Below, piece after piece: positions 33,405-42,183 of a stretch of 64,000 nt of DNA (positions are counted from its first letter, which is position 1; the number at the start of each line of letters is the position of its first letter). Made by a program: the position numbers and the translations under genes. The notes under the pieces were generated by a model. The model was not told the DNA's origin. It worked only from the letters and a program-made list of their open reading frames with translations, and did not search any database. The DNA comes from CAYRGC01 sp964423795 (GTDB lineage: Bacteria; Patescibacteriota; Gracilibacteria; Peribacterales; Peribacteraceae), in the NCBI GenBank assembly GCA_964423795.1, contig CAYRGC010000001.1, forward strand, positions 62,001 through 126,000. Direction: 5' to 3'.

Positions 33405-34334
33405 ATGCCTGACACTCCCGTCCACATCCCGGTTCTGCATGGCGAAGAGGGGAGCGCGTCGCCCGTTTTGTCCATCCTGAAGCCGATGCCAGGCGAGCGC
33501 GTGCTCGACGTGACGCTCGGCCTCGCGGGCCATTCCACGGCGTTTCTCGACGCCGTCGCGCCCGACGGAACGCTCGTCGGGCTCGATGCCGACCCGGAGA
33601 ACCTCTCGCTCGCGCGGGAGCGGCTCGCGCCGTACGGCGACCGGGCGACCTTGGTGCATGCGAATTTCCGCAACGTCGCGGCGCTCGACCTCGGGACGTT
33701 CGACGTGGTCTTCGCCGACCTGGGTTTGAGCTCCCCGCATCTCGACCTCGGCGAACGGGGATTCTCTTTCCGCAGCGACGGCCCGCTCGATCTGCGGTTC
33801 GACCGCTCGTCGGGAAAAACCGGCGCGGAACTGCTCGCGACGATCGATTCCTACGACCTCACCGCGATCCTGCGCGATTACGGGGGACTCGAGCGTCCGC
33901 GTCGGCTGTCCGAGGCGCTCTGCGCGGCGTTTCGCGCGGGAGCCGGCCGCACCGTCGACGTGAAGGAAGTCGTCGATGCGGTATACGGCCATCGGGCGGC
34001 GTCGGCGATGGCGCAGGTGTTCCAGGCGATCCGCATCGCGGTCAACGACGAGATTGGCTCCCTGCGGGCGCTGCTCGCGGCGATCCCGGATCTTCTGCGA
34101 TCCGGTGGCCGCGCAGGCGTCATCAGCTATCATTCCCTCGAGGACCGTCTCGTGAAGGAGACGTTCCGTTCGCTCTCGACACCGGAGCGCGATGACCTGA
34201 CCGGCGCGGAGACGCGCCCCGCGCCCTTCTCCCTCGTCACGCGCAAGGCCGTCGCGCCCGATGAGGCGGAAATCGCCCATAACCCCCGGTCCCGCAGCGC
34301 AAAATTCCGCGTTCTCCGCAAAAACCCCTCGTGA
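33405..34334 (+). CDS. rsmH: 16S rRNA (cytosine(1402)-N4)-methyltransferase RsmH
   Basis: 309 residues. HIPVLHGEE at the start, SAM-binding LDVTLGLAGHSTAFLD, LVGLDADPENL, FADLGLSSPHLDLGERGFSF, and the late SYHSLEDRLVKETFR. Methylates C1402 in the ribosomal P site. It starts the classic mra/fts order: an FtsL-like gene follows, overlapping by 4 bases. AACACT lies 8 bases upstream of the ATG as a weak leaderless -10. Confidence 0.96.
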   Translation: MPDTPVHIPVLHGEEGSASPVLSILKPMPGERVLDVTLGLAGHSTAFLDAVAPDGTLVGLDADPENLSLARERLAPYGDRATLVHANFRNVAALDLGTFDVVFADLGLSSPHLDLGERGFSFRSDGPLDLRFDRSSGKTGAELLATIDSYDLTAILRDYGGLERPRRLSEALCAAFRAGAGRTVDVKEVVDAVYGHRAASAMAQVFQAIRIAVNDEIGSLRALLAAIPDLLRSGGRAGVISYHSLEDRLVKETFRSLSTPERDDLTGAETRPAPFSLVTRKAVAPDEAEIAHNPRSRSAKFRVLRKNPS

Positions 34335-34687
34335 ACTCCTTCAACGTCCGCACCCCGGCACAACCGGATCTGCCCCGAAAGGCGTCCCTCGGCAGGCTCG
34401 TCAGCCAGAGCACCGCGCTGCTCATGACATGCATCGGCGCCCTCATCCTCGTGCTCGCGCTGCTCATTCTCTTTCACGAGAACGCGAACGCGACGAAGGG
34501 ATACAGCCTGCGCCGCCTCGAGACGGAGCGCTCGGTGCTGCTCCTCGAGCAGGAAGTGCTCAACATGCAGATCGCGGAAGCGCAGGCCCTCGATCACCTC
34601 AAAGACGACCCGCAGATCACGAAGATGATCCCGTACGCCAATCCCCGGTACGTTCAAGAGGAGTCCGCGCCGGTCGCCCGACAGTGA
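34331..34687 (+). CDS. FtsL-like septum protein
   Basis: 118 residues. Short inside tail, one membrane helix (about 29-50, ALLMTCIGALILVLALLILF), then a coiled coil (RRLETERSVLLLEQEVLNMQIAEAQAL). Position directly after rsmH and the single-pass coiled-coil plan are those of FtsL, which joins FtsB/DivIC and FtsQ in the division complex. Sequence similarity in this family is low, so the call rests on layout and context. GTG start overlapping the rsmH stop. Confidence 0.75.
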   Translation: MNSFNVRTPAQPDLPRKASLGRLVSQSTALLMTCIGALILVLALLILFHENANATKGYSLRRLETERSVLLLEQEVLNMQIAEAQALDHLKDDPQITKMIPYANPRYVQEESAPVARQ

Positions 34688-36112
34688 TCAGGCGATCTGG
34701 CGGATCTGCACGGTGCCCACGTTCTGGCTGCCCGCGCGCGCGTCCGACACGAGCACGCACTGCTGCCCCTTCTTCACGAGGCCCGTTTTCTTGGCGAGAT
34801 CGAACGCGGCGGACACCGTCGTCTCCGGATCGTCCGCGAAGGGAACGAGAAGCGGAAGCACGCCGTAACTGAGGGACATCCACCGCTGGGCGCGCTCGTT
34901 CGGCGTGAAGGCCATGATCGGCATCGACGGACGGAAGCGGCTGACTTCCTCGGCGGTCTTGCCGCTCTTCGTGATCACGAGAAGGGCGGCCGCCTTCGTG
35001 GAGAGGGCGAGTTTTACCGCCGCCTCGGCGCGGGCGTCGCGCGGGCCGCGGATGATGGCTTCCGACATCGGCTGGAGGAGGGCCCGGTGGTGCTCCGTCT
35101 CCTGGAGCACGCGGACCATCGCGTCGATCGAATTCATGGGGAACTTGCCGCTGGCCGTCTCTCCGGAAAGCATGGTGGAGTCCGTGCCGGTCATCGCGGC
35201 GTGCGCGATGTCGGTCACTTCCGCGCGCGTGGGCGTGGGGTTCTCGATCATGCTCTCGAGCATGTGCGTGGCGACGATCACCGGCTTGCCCGCGTCGCGG
35301 CAGAGCGAGACCAGTCGATCCTGGATCACCGGGATGCGCTCGAAGGGGAGTTCGGCGCCGAGATCGCCGCGGGCGACCATCACGCCGTCGGACGCCTCGA
35401 TTATCGCGTCCATGTTCTCCACGCTCAGCTTCGTCTCGAACTTGGTGATGAGACGCATCTCGAGACCTTTCTTCCGGAGGAACTCGCGGACCTCGGATAC
35501 CTCCGACGCGCGGCGGATAAAGGAGAGCGCGACGAAGTCCGCCTCCTCCGCGGCGCCGGCGGCGATGTTCGCCCAGTCGTTCTCCGTGAGCGACGGCATG
35601 CTCAGGTCCGCGCCCGGCAGGTTGACGTGCCTCCGGGAACCGATGGAGCCGGACTCTCGGGCCTTGGCGACCACGCGGCCGTCCTTCTCGATGGAGAGGA
35701 TATCGAAGATGATCTTACCGTTGTCGAGGATGATGACCTCGGTCTGCTTCGCGTCCTTCGCGAAGCCGTCGTGGTTCACCTTCACGACCTTGCGCTTCTC
35801 GCTCTTGAGATCGTCCGCCGTGAAGACGACCGTCTCGTCCGTCTCGATCGCGATGGGCGTTTCCACCGGGACCGTGCGGATCTCGGGACCCTGGGTGTCA
35901 AGCAGCACGGCGATCGGCCGTCGGTGGGCGGGATCGACCATCAGCTTCTTGCTGATCTTCTGGACCTTGCGCATGTTCTCCCGATGACCTTCCCACGTGC
36001 CGTGGGACATGTTGAGACGGGCGACGTCCATGCCCGCGCGCGCGAGGGCTTCGATTTGTTCCTCCGTGTTGCTGGTCGGACCCAGCGTGCAGACGATTTT
36101 GGTGAAACGCAT
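34688..36112 (-). CDS. pyk: Pyruvate kinase
   Basis: 474 residues. KIVCTLGPTSNTEEQIEALA at the start, RLNMSHGTWEGH, LLDTQGPEIRT, the catalytic region LITKFETKLSVENMDAIIE, MVARGDLGAELPFERIPVIQ, and VATHMLESMIENPTPTRAEV. The C-terminal domain keeps the pyk alpha/beta fold. Last step of glycolysis, making ATP and pyruvate. -10 TAGGAT (36119-36124) ends 6 bases before the ATG. It converges with the FtsL-like gene with no gap. Confidence 0.97.
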   Translation of the reverse strand: MRFTKIVCTLGPTSNTEEQIEALARAGMDVARLNMSHGTWEGHRENMRKVQKISKKLMVDPAHRRPIAVLLDTQGPEIRTVPVETPIAIETDETVVFTADDLKSEKRKVVKVNHDGFAKDAKQTEVIILDNGKIIFDILSIEKDGRVVAKARESGSIGSRRHVNLPGADLSMPSLTENDWANIAAGAAEEADFVALSFIRRASEVSEVREFLRKKGLEMRLITKFETKLSVENMDAIIEASDGVMVARGDLGAELPFERIPVIQDRLVSLCRDAGKPVIVATHMLESMIENPTPTRAEVTDIAHAAMTGTDSTMLSGETASGKFPMNSIDAMVRVLQETEHHRALLQPMSEAIIRGPRDARAEAAVKLALSTKAAALLVITKSGKTAEEVSRFRPSMPIMAFTPNERAQRWMSLSYGVLPLLVPFADDPETTVSAAFDLAKKTGLVKKGQQCVLVSDARAGSQNVGTVQIRQIA

Positions 36113-36154
36113 GCGGGCATCCTAATGAGGAAACGCCAGTTGAGAAAGGGATTC

Positions 36155-37966
36155 TCAACGGAGACCGCCCTCGAGCTCCCGCAGTTTTTGCGCGGCGAAG
36201 ACGTTCTTCGGATCGAGCTTCACGCCCGTGCGCAGCGCATCGACCGCCTCCTTCATTCTGCCAGCGCCGGAGTAGTACTCCGTAAGGTAGTAATACGTAT
36301 CGACGTTCACGGATCCGGCGGCCGCGGCGGCCTCGAATTCCTTGAGCGCGCCCGCGTCGTCGCCGCGGTTGCGAAGCTTCACCCCGTACGCGTGGTGCGT
36401 CTCGGCGAAGGCGCCCGCCACGCTCGCGAGCTTCTCGGCCAGGCGAAAGGAATCCGCCGGCTTTCCTTCCTCATCCAGCTTGTCGAGGAGCCACAGGAAA
36501 GGCTTGAGATCCTTTTCGCTCGACACCTGCTGCGCCGTGAGCGCGTCGACCGTCTTCACGTTGAGCGCGACCGCCTCGTCTTCTTTCCCCTCCTCGTGGG
36601 CGAGGGAAGCCAGGTTAAAAAACGCGTGCGTCGCGTGCGGGTCGATCGCGATGGCGCGCTCGTAGTGGGCGCGAGCGGCCGCGAGATCCTTCGCCTGCTG
36701 CAACTCGAGACCGAGGTTCGCCTCCGCCATCACGGACTCGGGATAGTGCCGCAGCACGTTCTCGTAGAGCGGGATCGACGAGCGCCACACCTTGCCCTGG
36801 ACGTAGGTGAAGGGCAGAAAAACGACGACGAGCGCAGCGGCGCCGATCCAGGCGATGCCGCCGTCTTTCCCGCGCCGCTCGAGCGCCAGGCGGAGTCCGT
36901 CGACCGCCAAGCCCGCGAGCGCGAAGAACCCGATCGAGGCCAAGTACGCGTAGCGGTCGGAGGCGAAATACAGGTACCCGCTCTTCCAGAACGTGGAGAA
37001 GCTCGGCGCGAGCAGGAGGAAATACGTGGCGAGGAAGAAAGGAACGACGCGACGCGAGCCGCGCGCGAGCGTCCAGACGAAGACGAGCGCGATCAGGAGA
37101 AGAAGCAGGATCGACGGGCCGAAGTCCGCGAGGAACGAACCTCCCGGCGAGAACGGGTAGATCACGGAGAAGCCGACGGGGTACGCCATCCGTGTCAGAT
37201 AGAACGCCGCACTTTTTAGTGGAAGGAGGGCATTGAGAAGCGTCCCGGAGGACGCGAGCACCGTCGATTTGCCGACCACGGCGACGATGCCGAAGATCAT
37301 CGCGAGGACCCCGTACGGGATTTTTTCCGTGAACGCGCGACGGTCGAGGGACCGCCCGCGCACCCAATCGATCCCGAGGAGCCAGACGGGAAGCAGGATC
37401 ACCGAGACCTTCGAGAGAAGAGCGAGCGCGTAGAAAAGGATGCCGAGCACGAGCGGACGACGGTCGTCCGTGTCCCCGTACCGCAGGTAGGACAGCGCCG
37501 AGAGGAGGAAGAAGAATCCTGAAAGGAGATCCTTGCGGGACGCCGCCCACAGCACCGCCTCCGTCTGGAGCGGATGGACCGCGAAGAGCGCGCCCGTGAC
37601 CGCGGCTGCGAGCTGGCTTCTCGTGAGCCGCTTCGCGATCAGGAACACGAGAACCGCGTTCGCGCAGTGCAACGCCAGGTTCACGGCGTGGAATCCCACG
37701 GGATCCATCCCGAGCAGGAGCGCGTTGAGTTGATAGCTCACGAACGTGAGCGGGATGTAGAGCTGCGGATCGTAAGTCGAGAAGACGTGCTTCACGTTCG
37801 CAAGCGACATCGTCTGCACCGCGGGGTTGTCGTAGATCAGGTAGTCGTCATCAATTGTGACAAACTGGTTCTTGAGGACCGCCGAGAGAAACACTGCGGC
37901 GCTAAGAAGAATGATCGTGATCATCACCTGCTTATCCGTGAGGCCGTTGAAAAACTTTTTCAGCAT
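36155..37966 (-). CDS. Polytopic membrane protein with TPR tail (TMTC/glycosyltransferase-like)
   Basis: 603 residues. About ten membrane helices (15-400) follow a cytoplasmic start; an outside loop begins FVTIDDDYLIYDNPAVQTM and helix junctions carry LFAVHPLQTEAVLWAASRKD, typical of TMTC-type O-mannosyltransferase relatives (DUF1736 region). The last 200 residues are TPR repeats (EANLGLELQQAKDLAAARAH, TYYYLTEYYSGAGRMKEAVD). A sugar-transfer role at the membrane is inference. ATG 37966 is preferred over TTG 37969 because -10 TACGCT (37974-37979) lies 7 bases before the ATG. Confidence 0.8.
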   Translation of the reverse strand: MLKKFFNGLTDKQVMITIILLSAAVFLSAVLKNQFVTIDDDYLIYDNPAVQTMSLANVKHVFSTYDPQLYIPLTFVSYQLNALLLGMDPVGFHAVNLALHCANAVLVFLIAKRLTRSQLAAAVTGALFAVHPLQTEAVLWAASRKDLLSGFFFLLSALSYLRYGDTDDRRPLVLGILFYALALLSKVSVILLPVWLLGIDWVRGRSLDRRAFTEKIPYGVLAMIFGIVAVVGKSTVLASSGTLLNALLPLKSAAFYLTRMAYPVGFSVIYPFSPGGSFLADFGPSILLLLLIALVFVWTLARGSRRVVPFFLATYFLLLAPSFSTFWKSGYLYFASDRYAYLASIGFFALAGLAVDGLRLALERRGKDGGIAWIGAAALVVVFLPFTYVQGKVWRSSIPLYENVLRHYPESVMAEANLGLELQQAKDLAAARAHYERAIAIDPHATHAFFNLASLAHEEGKEDEAVALNVKTVDALTAQQVSSEKDLKPFLWLLDKLDEEGKPADSFRLAEKLASVAGAFAETHHAYGVKLRNRGDDAGALKEFEAAAAAGSVNVDTYYYLTEYYSGAGRMKEAVDALRTGVKLDPKNVFAAQKLRELEGGLR

Positions 37967-38008
37967 CAACAGAAGCGTACGGTCGCTTCAGATGAAGTCA
38001 ATTCCTCA

Positions 38009-38686
38009 TCAATTCACATACGTATTGCAGCCAGTGCCAACCTGTTTATTTTGCATGCGCGTCGCACCGGCCTTCGTAACGCCGTTGCACGTTGCACGGA
38101 AGCAATTGTTTCGATTGGGCACGGCGACGAGTGTGCACTCGGAATGCGTGCCGGTGTAGTCGCTCCGACAGACGTTGTATTTCTGTCCGTCTGTGCAAGA
38201 GAATTGCTGACATCCGACATACCCTCCGATGCTTGTCGCTGTTTTCGTGCAGGGATTCACAAAGGTAGGGGGAGCTGGCGGAGTTGTACCCGAGTTCCCG
38301 CATCCTGAGCCGACGAGTTGGTAATTCTTTCCCTGTCGACGAGAATCCGAGTTTCGGCACGTCACGCGGTAGCAGTTCGTTTTTGCATAGACGTCGGTAA
38401 GAAGGCAATCGATGTACATGCCAGACGAATCACTGTTGCAGACATAATATTTCTGGCCGTCTGAGCAAGATTTCTGAAAGCATGATGTAAACCCTCCGAT
38501 TTGTGTCGAAGTACTTTGGCACGAATTCTGCGACCACTGTGCGACCTGAATCGTGCTCTTCGACCAGGTGAGTTGGCCACGAAGCATCGCATACACACCC
38601 TTGGACTGTGTGTGGGCAACAGCAGTAAGAAGGACCAACGCAAGAGTGCTAAATACTGTCGTGAGGCGACGAGCAAGATGTGTCAT
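38009..38686 (-). CDS. Secreted protein with two Cys-rich repeats, function unknown
   Basis: 225 residues. Signal peptide MTHLARRLTTVFSTLALVLL then TAVAHTQ. Two tandem units, residues 56-129 and 146-220, share the pattern C-x12-C-x4-C-x8-C-x10-C-x10-C-x4-C-x18/19-C and the kept SCxDGQKYxVC. Eight Cys in each suggest four disulfides per unit. A Pro/Thr linker (SGTTPPAPP) joins them. I know of no family with this spacing. G+C is lower than in the neighbours. An extended -10 (TGTATAAT, hexamer 38713-38718) gives a leader of about 20 bases. Confidence 0.7.
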   Translation of the reverse strand: MTHLARRLTTVFSTLALVLLTAVAHTQSKGVYAMLRGQLTWSKSTIQVAQWSQNSCQSTSTQIGGFTSCFQKSCSDGQKYYVCNSDSSGMYIDCLLTDVYAKTNCYRVTCRNSDSRRQGKNYQLVGSGCGNSGTTPPAPPTFVNPCTKTATSIGGYVGCQQFSCTDGQKYNVCRSDYTGTHSECTLVAVPNRNNCFRATCNGVTKAGATRMQNKQVGTGCNTYVN

Positions 38687-38760
38687 GGGTGTGAGAATTG
38701 GTATTACCGTATATTATACACCTTTTTGTCCATGCTGCAAGTGTCGTCTTTATCTGCAAA

Positions 38761-38837
38761 TGGTGCCCTGGACAGGAATCGAACCTGTGACCCGCAGCTT
38801 AGAAGGCTGCTGCTCTATCCAACTGAGCTACCAGGGC
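38761..38837 (-). tRNA. tRNA-Arg(TCT)
   Basis: Acceptor GCCCTGG/CCAGGGC, loop CTTCTAA with anticodon TCT (codon AGA), A73 and an encoded CCA. A -10 TATTAT lies at 38857-38862 on the minus strand. Confidence 0.96.
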
Positions 38838-38891
38838 ATAAATGAACGCGAAGAGGATAATACCTCCGGGTCCGAGCTGGTCCTTCTGATT

Positions 38892-38933
38892 CCGTCGCCT
38901 GACGGCGACGGAGTCCAACTGAGCTACCGGGGT
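38892..38933 (-). repeat. Hairpin joined to a tRNA 5'-end-like fragment
   Basis: A perfect 8-bp hairpin CCGTCGCC-TGAC-GGCGACGG (38892-38911) is joined to a stretch that on the minus strand reads like a tRNA start (ACCCCGGTAGCTCAGTTGGA). Fifteen bases are identical to the D-arm side of the neighbouring tRNA-Arg. The rest of a tRNA is absent, so this is a fragment and not a gene. Confidence 0.6.
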
Positions 38934-39001
38934 ATTGCCCCTATTCTACCAGAAAATCGCGGGAATGGCTTCTTGACGCGAATCCCGGTATACTGTGTCC
39001 G

Positions 39002-39529
39002 ATGGATGCGACTGCAGCGCCCGCGGCTCCCACCCCCGAGGACGAGAAGCGCGATATCGAGGAGAACAAGGATATCGCCGCGTTCGGGTACCTGTGGGTG
39101 ATGTCGGTCGTCGTCTACTTCCTCCGCAGACATTCGCCCTTCGTCCGCTTCCACGCGAAGCAGGCGATGGTCCTCTTCCTCGTGTCGCTCGTCGTCTGGT
39201 TCATCCCCTTCGTGAACCGTCCGCTCGAGCTCCTGCTGCTCGCGTGCATGGCATACGGCTTCCTCAACGCCGCGCAGGGGCAGAAGAAGGACGTGCCGAT
39301 CGTGGGTCCGCTTTCGCGCAACGAGATCACGCTCCGCCAGGCCTGGCAGCAAGTCGTCGCGCTCGTCGTGCGCTTCGCGAAGGCCCTCAAGGACTTGGCG
39401 AAGACCGAGCCGAAAAAGCAGGAGACGCCCTTTCCCGCACCCGATGCCCAACCGACGCAACCCGCCCCCTCCGAGCCTTCCGCTCCGGAGCCTCCCGCCG
39501 TACCCCCTTCCATCCCTCCCCAGTCATGA
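39002..39529 (+). CDS. DUF4870-like small membrane protein
   Basis: 175 residues. Acidic start, then NKDIAAFGYLWVMSVVVYFL, SPFVRFHAKQAMVLFLVSLV and LLACMAYGFLNAAQGQKKDVP, the three-helix plan and FHAKQA mark of DUF4870 proteins. A Pro-rich tail (about 140-175) is unusual for the family. Function unknown. -10 TATACT (38989-38994) ends 7 bases before the ATG. Its stop overlaps the pyrH start (ATGA), so the two are coupled. Confidence 0.78.
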   Translation: MDATAAPAAPTPEDEKRDIEENKDIAAFGYLWVMSVVVYFLRRHSPFVRFHAKQAMVLFLVSLVVWFIPFVNRPLELLLLACMAYGFLNAAQGQKKDVPIVGPLSRNEITLRQAWQQVVALVVRFAKALKDLAKTEPKKQETPFPAPDAQPTQPAPSEPSAPEPPAVPPSIPPQS

Positions 39530-40239
39530 CCCCCTCTCCGTACAAGCGCATCATGCTCAAGCTCTCCGGCGAGGTCTTCGCGGGGAGCAAGGAATACGGT
39601 CTCGACAAGCCCACGCTCCACGACGTCGCCCGCCAGGTCGCCGAGGTGGCGAAGAACACGCAAGTGGTGGTCGTGGTCGGCGGCGGCAACATCTGGCGCT
39701 ATCGCGACACGAAGGAGGCTGGCATAGAGCGCACCGCGAGCGACGCCATGGGCATGCTCGCGACGGTCATGAACAGCGTGGCGCTCCAGTCCTCGCTCGA
39801 GGAAGTCGGCGCCGAGACGCGCGTGCTCTCCGCCATCGACATCCCGCAGCTCGCGGAGCCCTTTATCCGCCGCCGCGCGATGCGGCACCTGGAGAAGGGG
39901 AGAGTGGTGATCTGCGCCGGCGGCACGGGCAACCCGTTCTTCACGACCGACTCCGCCGCCGCCCTGCGCGCGCTCGAGCTCTCGTGCGACGTCCTCCTCA
40001 AGGCCACGAACGTCGACGGCATCTACGACAAGGACCCCAAGAAGAACCCGGGCGCCAAGCGGTACGAGGAACTCACGTACCAGCAGGCGCTGGAGCAGCA
40101 CCTCGGCGTGATGGACCAGGCAGCCTTCAGCCTCTGCGAGGAGCAGAAGCTCCCGATCGTCGTGTTCGATTTCTTCAAGAAGGGCAACCTCAAGGCCGCC
40201 GCCGAAGGGAAGAAGATCGGCACGCTCGTGAAGGCGTGA
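39526..40239 (+). CDS. pyrH: Uridylate kinase
   Basis: 237 residues, amino-acid-kinase fold. RIMLKLSGEVFAG, VVVVVGGGNIWRYRD, TASDAMGMLATVMNSVALQ, VVICAGGTGNPFFTTDSAAALRA, and LLKATNVDGIYDKDPKKNP. Phosphorylates UMP to UDP. Coupled to the upstream DUF4870-like gene by an ATGA overlap. frr follows 58 bases on with its own promoter, keeping the common pyrH-frr order. Confidence 0.97.
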   Translation: MTPSPYKRIMLKLSGEVFAGSKEYGLDKPTLHDVARQVAEVAKNTQVVVVVGGGNIWRYRDTKEAGIERTASDAMGMLATVMNSVALQSSLEEVGAETRVLSAIDIPQLAEPFIRRRAMRHLEKGRVVICAGGTGNPFFTTDSAAALRALELSCDVLLKATNVDGIYDKDPKKNPGAKRYEELTYQQALEQHLGVMDQAAFSLCEEQKLPIVVFDFFKKGNLKAAAEGKKIGTLVKA

Positions 40240-40297
40240 TCCGCCGCGCGGACCTCTGCTACACTCGTCGCGTCATTCGATTCCTTTCCTCTTTCCC

Positions 40298-40840
40298 ATG
40301 CTCGACCCCCGCATCACCGCCTTCCAGAAGGACATGGACGCCGTCCTGGCGTTCCTGAAGACCGAGTTCTCGAAGCTCCAGACGGGACGGGCCAACGCCG
40401 CGCTCGTCGAGCACATCGAGGTGGAGGCCTACGGCCAGCGGCAGCAGCTGCGCGCGATCGCGGGCATCAGCGTGGGCGACGCCAAGAGCATCCTCGTGCA
40501 GCCCTGGGACCGTTCGGTCCTCCAGGCGGTGGAGAAGGCGATCCAACTGGCCGATACCGGCGCGTCCATCAGCAACGACGGCGTGGCCGTGCGCCTCTCG
40601 CTTCCGCAGATGACCGAGGAGCGCCGGGCAAATCTGAAAAAGATCGTGCAGAAGCTGGCCGAGGAGGCGAAGATCTCCGTCCGCAAGCACCGCCAGACCG
40701 TGCACGACGCCCTCAAGGGCGAGAAGGACGAGGACGTGAAGCGCACGCTCATGGACGACCTGCAGAAGCACGTGGACGACGCCAACGCCAAGATCGTCGA
40801 CCTCGCGAAGAAGAAGGAAGAGGAGCTCATGAAGATCTGA
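40298..40840 (+). CDS. frr: Ribosome recycling factor
   Basis: 180 residues. LKTEFSKLQTGRANAALVEHI, the kept VQPWDRSVLQAVEKAIQLAD, LPQMTEERRANLKKIVQKLA, and the C-terminal LMDDLQKHVDDANAKIVDLA. Splits post-termination ribosomes with EF-G. A -10 TACACT sits about 35 bases upstream, so unlike most genes here it has a leader, and that leader is C/T-rich (CCTTTCCTCTTTCCC) instead of carrying a Shine-Dalgarno. Confidence 0.97.
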   Translation: MLDPRITAFQKDMDAVLAFLKTEFSKLQTGRANAALVEHIEVEAYGQRQQLRAIAGISVGDAKSILVQPWDRSVLQAVEKAIQLADTGASISNDGVAVRLSLPQMTEERRANLKKIVQKLAEEAKISVRKHRQTVHDALKGEKDEDVKRTLMDDLQKHVDDANAKIVDLAKKKEEELMKI

Positions 40841-40924
40841 GGCCTGAGAGGCGTAAGAGACATGCCTCTGCGGCCTCTTCACCGTCTTTTGCCTCTTGTC
40901 CCTCTTCAACCGTATACTTTGGCC

Positions 40925-42181
40925 ATGTCAAAAAAGCCCCTGATCGCCGTCGTGTCGTTCCCCGGCAACAACTGTGAGGTCGAATCGATACGATCGGTGA
41001 AGGAGGCGGGAATGGACGCCCTGTTCTTCCGCTGGAACGACGACCGCGCGAAGCTCGCGGACGTCGACGGATACTTCGTTCCCGGCGGGTTCTCGTACGA
41101 GGACCGCGGACGTTCCGGCATGGTCGCCGGCCGCGATCCGTTGATGGAGTTCATTGGTCAGGAGGCGGAGAAGGGGAAGGTGGTCATCGGCAACTGCAAC
41201 GGCGCCCAGATCCTCGTGGAGAGCGGCCTCATCCCGCTCGGCAAGAACCTACTCATGAGCCTCGCTCATAACGCCGTGACGGTGAACGGGCGCATGGTCT
41301 CGCCGGGGTTCCTCAGCGAGTGGGTGTGGATCACCCCGTCCTCGCGGGAGTGCTGCGCCACGTCCGATTGGGAAGGCCCGATGCACGTCCCGATCGCGCA
41401 CGGCGAGGGCCGCTTCACGACGAGGGACAAGGACCTGCTCGAGGAACTGAAGGAGAACGGCCAAATCGCCTTCCGCTACTGCGACGAGGAGGGGACGGCC
41501 TCCGACGATCGCCTCGTCACGCCGAACGGCTCGCAGTTCTCCATCGCCGGCATCTGCAACCCCGCCGGCAACGTGGTGGCGCTCATGCCGCATCCGGAGC
41601 GCACGGACGGCGGACTGCCGTACTTCGCGTCGGTACGCGAATGGATCGCGAAGAAGAAAAACAGGGGCGCTCGCTCCGCGATGAAGGCGCGAGGCGGCGA
41701 GGCGGACATCCGCGACCACGAGACGGCGCTGACGGAGCTTTTCATCGGATCGCTGATCACGAACAACGAGGAGCGCACCGTCGAATCCGCGCTGCGGCGC
41801 GTCGAGCCCGCGGCGAGCCTGCGCCAATGGAAGTACTACGCTCTGGACGACGCGTCGATCCATAAAGCCCTCTCCGACCTGACCGTCTTCAACGCGAACA
41901 AGGAGCGCGCGTATTTCCGCCGAGGGGGCGTCATCACGCGCTGGAACCCGCAGGCCAAGCGCGAAGAGGCGTTCGAGGGCAGCGTCGCCGACGACTACTT
42001 CCGCTGCACGCTGCTACTCCGTCGGGACGAGCCGGACACCGGCGCATCCGCGTTCGGCGAAGGAGCGGAGACGGGCGTCTGCTACGGCGTGCGCGGGGTA
42101 TCCGAGAAAGGCATCGCCGCGCGCGCGTTCGCGGAGATCCTGTGCAACCCCCATTCGAGCACGCTCGAGCGCATCCGCTGA
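40925..42181 (+). CDS. purQ: FGAM synthase glutaminase subunit PurQ with a long C-terminal extension
   Basis: 418 residues; normal PurQ has about 220-280. Residues 1-245 form a class-I glutamine amidotransferase: AVVSFPGNNCEVESI, YFVPGGFSYEDRGRSG, the nucleophile Cys91 in IGNCNGAQILVESG, and the His223/Glu225 pair in MPHPERTDGG. It feeds ammonia to PurL (58672). Residues 250-418 are extra. Their end (FAEILCNPHSSTLERI) recalls the last helix of PurS, the third subunit of this enzyme, which I do not see as a separate gene here. A PurQ-PurS fusion is therefore a fair guess. -10 TATACT (40913-40918) ends 6 bases before the ATG. Confidence 0.9.
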   Translation: MSKKPLIAVVSFPGNNCEVESIRSVKEAGMDALFFRWNDDRAKLADVDGYFVPGGFSYEDRGRSGMVAGRDPLMEFIGQEAEKGKVVIGNCNGAQILVESGLIPLGKNLLMSLAHNAVTVNGRMVSPGFLSEWVWITPSSRECCATSDWEGPMHVPIAHGEGRFTTRDKDLLEELKENGQIAFRYCDEEGTASDDRLVTPNGSQFSIAGICNPAGNVVALMPHPERTDGGLPYFASVREWIAKKKNRGARSAMKARGGEADIRDHETALTELFIGSLITNNEERTVESALRRVEPAASLRQWKYYALDDASIHKALSDLTVFNANKERAYFRRGGVITRWNPQAKREEAFEGSVADDYFRCTLLLRRDEPDTGASAFGEGAETGVCYGVRGVSEKGIAARAFAEILCNPHSSTLERIR

Positions 42182-42183
42182 CA

